From: Streptomyces sp. NRRL F-5630
GTDB lineage: Bacteria; Actinomycetota; Actinomycetes; Streptomycetales; Streptomycetaceae
Assembly: GCF_000719475.1 (NCBI RefSeq)
Contig: NZ_JOGO01000048.1
Span: 1-48,790 of the forward strand
Direction of reading: 5' to 3'
DNA: 48,790 nucleotides
Below are positions 46,477-48,790 of this stretch, piece after piece (position 1 is the first letter of the stretch; the number at the start of each line of letters is the position of its first letter). A model generated the notes under the pieces. The model worked only from the letters and a program-made list of their open reading frames with translations, was not told the origin of the DNA and searched no databases. The translations under genes and the position numbers were made by a program.

Positions 46477-47483
46477 CAGCCCTTCACCGCCCCGCCGAGC
46501 ATCCCGCTCGCCAGACGCCGTTGCAGCAAGCCGAAGAAGAGGAGGCTCGGCAGCGTCGCGAGGACCGACGCGGCGGCGAGCGGGCCGAGGTCCGCCGCGC
46601 CCTCCGCGCCGACGAAGTGGGTCAGGATCACGGACATCGTCTGCTTCTCCGGGGACTTGAGCAGGACGAGAGCGAAGAAGAACTCGTTCCACGCGGTCAC
46701 GAACGAGAACATGAGAGTCGCGACGAGCCCCGGAGCGAGCAGCGGCAGGACGACGCCGCGCAGCGTGCGCCACCGCCCGGCCCCGTCCACGGCCGCCGCT
46801 TCCTCCAGCGAGGGCGGTACGGCACGGACGTACCCCTGGAGCATCCACAGCGCGAACGGCAGGTTCCACACGACGTACACGACGATCAGACCCGGAAGTG
46901 AGTCGATCAGATGCGCGCTCCGCAGTACCAGGAACAGCGGGATGATGATCAGCACGAAGGGGAACATCTGGCTCACGAGCACCCACCCCGTCCCGAGCCT
47001 GCCGAGCGCCGAGCGGTACCGCACCATGACGTACGCGGCGGGGACGGCGACCGCCACCGAGATCAGCGCGGCCGAGCCCGCCACGAGCAGGCTGTTGAGG
47101 CCCGAGCGGAGCAGCGGCTGCTGGTCGAAGGCGGCGCGGAAATTGCCGAGCGTGGGGTGCGCGGGGAGCCACGTCGGGTCGACGGAGCCGAGTTCGCGCG
47201 GCGACTTGAACGCCGTGGACAGCAGCCAGAGGAGCGGGAAGGCGAGGAAGACCAGGTAGCAGAGGAGGGCGAGGTACTGGCCCGTGCGGCCTGCGGCGCG
47301 GCGCGCACGCCGTCCCGGCGGAAGGGCCGCGCCCCGGCCCGCCGGAGCGCCCGCACCCCCGCCCGCCGGAGTGCCCGCACCCGCCGCGCGTTCATCCGCC
47401 GGAGTGCCCGCCCCCCTCACGCGCTGGCCGCCCGGAGCGCTCGCACGCTCCGCGCGCCGTCCCGCAGGAACGGAACCGCTCAC
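46476..47483 (-). CDS. Sugar ABC transporter permease (MalG type), low-complexity N-terminus
   Basis: A 335-residue permease. Residues ~68-335 form a normal six-helix MalG-type protein with the EAA loop 'EEAAAVDGAGRWRTLRGVVL' and the ending 'RRLASGMLGGAVKG'. The first ~65 residues are a Gly/Ala/Arg/Pro-rich, repetitive tail (GTPADERA, GTPAGGGAGAPAGRG) absent from ordinary family members and encoded by degenerate repeats near 47338-47415. The start is GTG, overlapping the first permease's stop by 4 bp; an internal start would remove the tail, but none has a better ribosome site that I can see. Confidence 0.85.
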   Translation of the reverse strand: MSGSVPAGRRAERASAPGGQRVRGAGTPADERAAGAGTPAGGGAGAPAGRGAALPPGRRARRAAGRTGQYLALLCYLVFLAFPLLWLLSTAFKSPRELGSVDPTWLPAHPTLGNFRAAFDQQPLLRSGLNSLLVAGSAALISVAVAVPAAYVMVRYRSALGRLGTGWVLVSQMFPFVLIIIPLFLVLRSAHLIDSLPGLIVVYVVWNLPFALWMLQGYVRAVPPSLEEAAAVDGAGRWRTLRGVVLPLLAPGLVATLMFSFVTAWNEFFFALVLLKSPEKQTMSVILTHFVGAEGAADLGPLAAASVLATLPSLLFFGLLQRRLASGMLGGAVKG

Positions 47484-48439
47484 TGGTCCTCCCCCTTCAG
47501 CCGCCCGCGCAGGAACACGGCCAGGATCACCGCGACGACGGCCATCATCACGAGCCCCATGGCCGCCGCGTAGCCGAACTGCCCGTACCGGAAAGCCTCT
47601 TCGTACGCGAAGAGCATCGGCAGCCGCGTCTTCCCGCCCGGCCCCCCATTGGTCAGCACGTAGACGAGACCGAAGGCGTTGAAGTTCCAGATGAACTGGA
47701 GCGCCGTGATCGCGACCGCGACCGGTCGCAGCGCCGGCCACGTCACCGTGCGGAAGCGCCGCCACATCCCCGCCCCGTCGAGCGCCGCCGCCTCGCGCAG
47801 TTCGAGCGGCACGTTCTGGAGCCCCGCGAGCAGCACCACCGTCGTCTGCGGCATCCCCGCCCACACCCCCACGGCGATCACGGCGGGCAGCGCGAGCGAG
47901 AGGTCCGAGAGCCAGTCGGTGTGGCCGCTCGTCAGGTGCAGATCCCGCAGCGTCGTGTTGAGCAGGCCCGCGTCCGGGTGGTAGACGAGCCGCCACATGA
48001 TGCCGATGACGACCTCGGGCATCGCCCACGGCACGAGCGCGAGGGTCCGCGCGAGCCAGCGGAGGCGCAGGTCCTGGTCGAGCAGCAGAGCGAGCCCCAG
48101 CGACAGGACGAACTGGAGCGCGGTGGCGGCGAGCGCCCAGGTCAGGCCGACGCGGAACGAGTCCCAGAAGAGCGAGTCCCAGCGGAGCGCGGCGAAGTTG
48201 TCGAGCCCCGTGAGCGAGGTGCCGCGCGCGCTGCCCGACTGCGCGTCGGTGAAGGCGAGCGAGAGCCCGTACAGGAGCGGCACGACGCTCAGCACGAGGA
48301 CCGGGATCAGCGCGGGAAGGAGCAGGAACCAGCCGTCGCGGTCGAGACCGAGGGCGGTGCGTCGCGCCCCGGGACTCCTCGGTGGCGAGCCGCCGCGCGC
48401 GTCCGCGCGTGCCGACGCGGCCTCGCTCGTCACCGTCAT
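47480..48439 (-). CDS. Sugar ABC transporter permease (MalF type)
   Basis: A 319-residue permease with six membrane segments and the EAA loop 'LREAAALDGAGMWRRFRTVT'. The start at 48439 is preceded by GGAAGGGA at good spacing. A further in-frame ATG at 48502 has no ribosome site. It is the first gene of the second importer operon. Its promoter must lie in 48440-48790, a GC-rich stretch in which I see no gene and no clear promoter or operator. Confidence 0.9.
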   Translation of the reverse strand: MTVTSEAASARADARGGSPPRSPGARRTALGLDRDGWFLLLPALIPVLVLSVVPLLYGLSLAFTDAQSGSARGTSLTGLDNFAALRWDSLFWDSFRVGLTWALAATALQFVLSLGLALLLDQDLRLRWLARTLALVPWAMPEVVIGIMWRLVYHPDAGLLNTTLRDLHLTSGHTDWLSDLSLALPAVIAVGVWAGMPQTTVVLLAGLQNVPLELREAAALDGAGMWRRFRTVTWPALRPVAVAITALQFIWNFNAFGLVYVLTNGGPGGKTRLPMLFAYEEAFRYGQFGYAAAMGLVMMAVVAVILAVFLRGRLKGEDQ

Positions 48440-48790
48440 CCCGGTCCCTTCCCCCGCCGTGGGCCCCGGCAGGGACGTCGGTGTCCCGGGGGTGGTCCCC
48501 ATGGTGCGGAGGAGGAGGGTGCGGCGTCTACCCCCTGCTCACCCCGCGTGCGCAACCGCCCTCACGATCAGCCCCGCAGCACGCGGCCGGTCCTGGAGGC
48601 CACCGGCCCCTCACCCGTACGGCTGTCCGGCGTGGCGCGCGCGGCCCGCCGGTGGTGCGGTGGGAGGCCGGAACGGGAGGCGGCCGTGGGGCGGACAGAG
48701 GCGGGAGCGGAGACCGGGGCGGCGGGGGACCGTGGGGGTGCGGTGGCGGACGGCGGGGGCCCGGGGCGCGATGGCGGGGCAGCCTGGAGC

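Noticed and set aside
43999..47259. Plus-strand frame of more than 1,000 codons
   Set aside because: It runs opposite the repeat protein, histone-like protein, binding protein and permease genes and has no recognisable domain.
48440..48790. Gene on either strand at the right edge
   Set aside because: No frame with a start, ribosome site and protein-like composition is visible; only GC-rich leader DNA.

Overview
The window is very GC-rich with strong third-position G/C bias. It carries conserved actinobacterial genes (murC next to msrB, a WhiJ-type HTH/DUF397/ATP-binding trio, a Lys-rich histone-like protein, many sugar ABC importers without their own ATPase). It reads as chromosomal DNA of a Streptomyces or close relative. 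I see no rRNA, tRNA, CRISPR array, phage or intact transposase.

Layout. 1-9.9 kb: housekeeping and accessory genes: a pyruvate oxidase-like ThDP enzyme, a secreted tripeptidyl aminopeptidase-like hydrolase, a DUF692 (MNIO)/TIGR04222 pair, a PTH2-type peptidyl-tRNA hydrolase, an AIM24 protein, zapE with a tiny overlapping CxxC protein, and a RibD-C reductase. 9.9-16.95 kb: a minus-strand putative catabolic unit of unknown substrate, read as LacI regulator, FAD-dependent oxidoreductase, hydantoinase/oxoprolinase A-type protein (no B partner), a small HExxH-containing protein, and an ion-transporter-superfamily permease. It is preceded by two overlapping LacI-type operators. 17.1-17.25 kb: a ~110-bp MITE-like element in front of a Usp-like gene. 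17.8-18.0 kb: a degenerate repeat array before murC-msrB. 20-24 kb: a metallophosphoesterase/phosphopantetheinyl transferase pair and an orphan GTPase-associated protein 1 homologue.

24.2-35.8 kb: a carbohydrate-utilisation locus. A divergent LacI regulator faces Gfo/Idh/MocA oxidoreductase, PmoA-like, cupin, solute-binding protein, two permeases, a YesL-like membrane protein, a GH2 enzyme and a separately promoted secreted GH43 enzyme. The genes from the oxidoreductase to the second permease mostly overlap by 4 bp. A shared 12-bp motif (TACAACGNNGNA) lies inside the LacI gene, at the operon promoter and at the GH43 promoter, which suggests a small regulon.

36-48.8 kb: a small membrane protein, the WhiJ-like trio, an M24 peptidase, treZ, a VOC protein, an OmpR-type two-component system with a nearby secreted protein made of three near-identical 27-residue repeats, a histone H1-like protein, and a second sugar ABC importer (binding protein and two permeases).

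The best candidates for something undescribed are the LacI-FAD oxidoreductase-HyuA-HExxH-transporter unit, the fused MNIO protein with its Cys-poor TIGR04222 partner, and the 27-residue-repeat secreted protein with its two-component system.
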